Below, in pieces: positions 45,281 to 45,779 of a DNA stretch of 45,779 bases. The position numbers and the translations under genes were made by a program. This stretch comes from Alphaproteobacteria bacterium (GTDB lineage Bacteria > Pseudomonadota > Alphaproteobacteria > Micavibrionales > Micavibrionaceae). Positions within the stretch are counted from its first letter, which is position 1; every line of letters begins with the position of its first letter. The stretch spans positions 1-45,779 of the forward strand of contig JAMASZ010000156.1 of the NCBI GenBank assembly GCA_023301585.1, written 5' to 3'. The notes below the pieces were generated by a model, which saw only the letters and a list, made by a program, of their open reading frames with translations, ran no database searches and had not been told where the DNA came from.

Positions 45281-45779
45281 TAGTTTCTCTTCCGTTGTGT
45301 CTGTGTGTTCCGTGCAAGCGCATTGGAGACGCGGCTATTTGGGTTTGCAATATCAGCGGCAACCGCTTTTGGTGCCTGCTCGCGCACGACTGATGCTGCC
45401 TCTTCTCTTGCGATAACACGCACCTCCCCGCTGGATAACTGCTGCACTTCGTGGGATACACCAGGTGCGTAGTTCTCAACAGATACGTTAAGCGCCGTAG
45501 GTGCGCCCCCTCCGCCGGCGTTTGCAGCTGTAACGCCGAGACGACCATCCGCTCCTCGTTTGAGGGGGAGGATCGCCTCGGGTCCAGCTTCTCCCAAAAC
45601 TCCAAGGGACGGAGCACCACCCCGAGAGAATTGGAAGGCTGTTGGTTGATTGAAGACACCGCCATTTGCAAACATCTCCACGCCCTGAGAACCAAACGCG
45701 CCGCCGTTCTTGAAGAAACTGGTAGCGGCCGCAAGCCCCTCCGAGAGCGCGGTTGTTCCAAGAATCGCGGCCGACGCTG
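45280..45779 (-). CDS. Tape measure protein, C-terminal portion
   Basis: Frame of ORF 45280..45681 is open to the window edge (ASAAILGTTALSEGLAAATSFFKNGGAFGSQGVEMFANGG...); GEAGPEAILPLKRG motif typical of lambda-like TMP C-termini; in frame with base 1 once the 14-nt redundancy is removed. Confidence 0.88.
   Translation of the reverse strand, partial: ASAAILGTTALSEGLAAATSFFKNGGAFGSQGVEMFANGGVFNQPTAFQFSRGGAPSLGVLGEAGPEAILPLKRGADGRLGVTAANAGGGGAPTALNVSVENYAPGVSHEVQQLSSGEVRVIAREEAASVVREQAPKAVAADIANPNSRVSNALARNTQTQRKRN

Noticed and set aside
1-45779. Integrase/repressor lysogeny module, tRNA genes, CRISPR arrays, transposons
   Set aside because: No recognisable recombinase, tRNA signature, regularly spaced long repeats or IS ends found by eye; absence is not proven without tRNAscan/HMM searches.

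Overview
The window is essentially a complete circular (or circularly permuted) genome of a tailed, siphovirus-type phage, opened inside the tape-measure gene. The first and last 14 nt are identical (CGCGGCCGACGCTG). Collapsing them gives a ~45,765-bp circle with an uninterrupted 968-codon tape-measure ORF across the junction. A leftward late block runs from ~16.7 kb to 1, then 45.8 to 40.95 kb: small hypotheticals, endolysin, TM/holin-like protein, Rz/Rz1 spanins, terminases, portal, head genes, tail genes with a lambda G/GT-type -1 frameshift, TMP and tail tip. A leftward accessory block spans 25.9-17.4 kb: a PrimPol/DUF3987-type replication protein, a string of overlapping small ORFs, a fibre-like protein, and HNH and VRR-NUC nucleases. 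A rightward early block spans 26.0-41.0 kb: Sak4-like ATPase, DUF669 SSB-like protein, PD-(D/E)XK nuclease, NADAR protein, SF2 helicase, a complete 7-deazaguanine DNA-modification operon (queE-queC-queD-[gpt::folE]-dpdA), a sliding-clamp-like protein and a family A DNA polymerase. The most interesting item is the fusion of a xanthine/guanine phosphoribosyltransferase (Gpt)-like domain to GTP cyclohydrolase I inside the deazaguanine operon, which suggests a guanine-recycling loop tied to DpdA base exchange. Other notable signals are a probable replication origin (10-bp-period iterons, 42-bp A/T tract, twin palindromes), a three-copy paralogous domain with one histone-H1-like member, a NADAR protein, and an EF-Ts-like small protein. 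No integrase, tRNA or CRISPR array was recognised. All family assignments are from motif recognition by eye; no searches were run.
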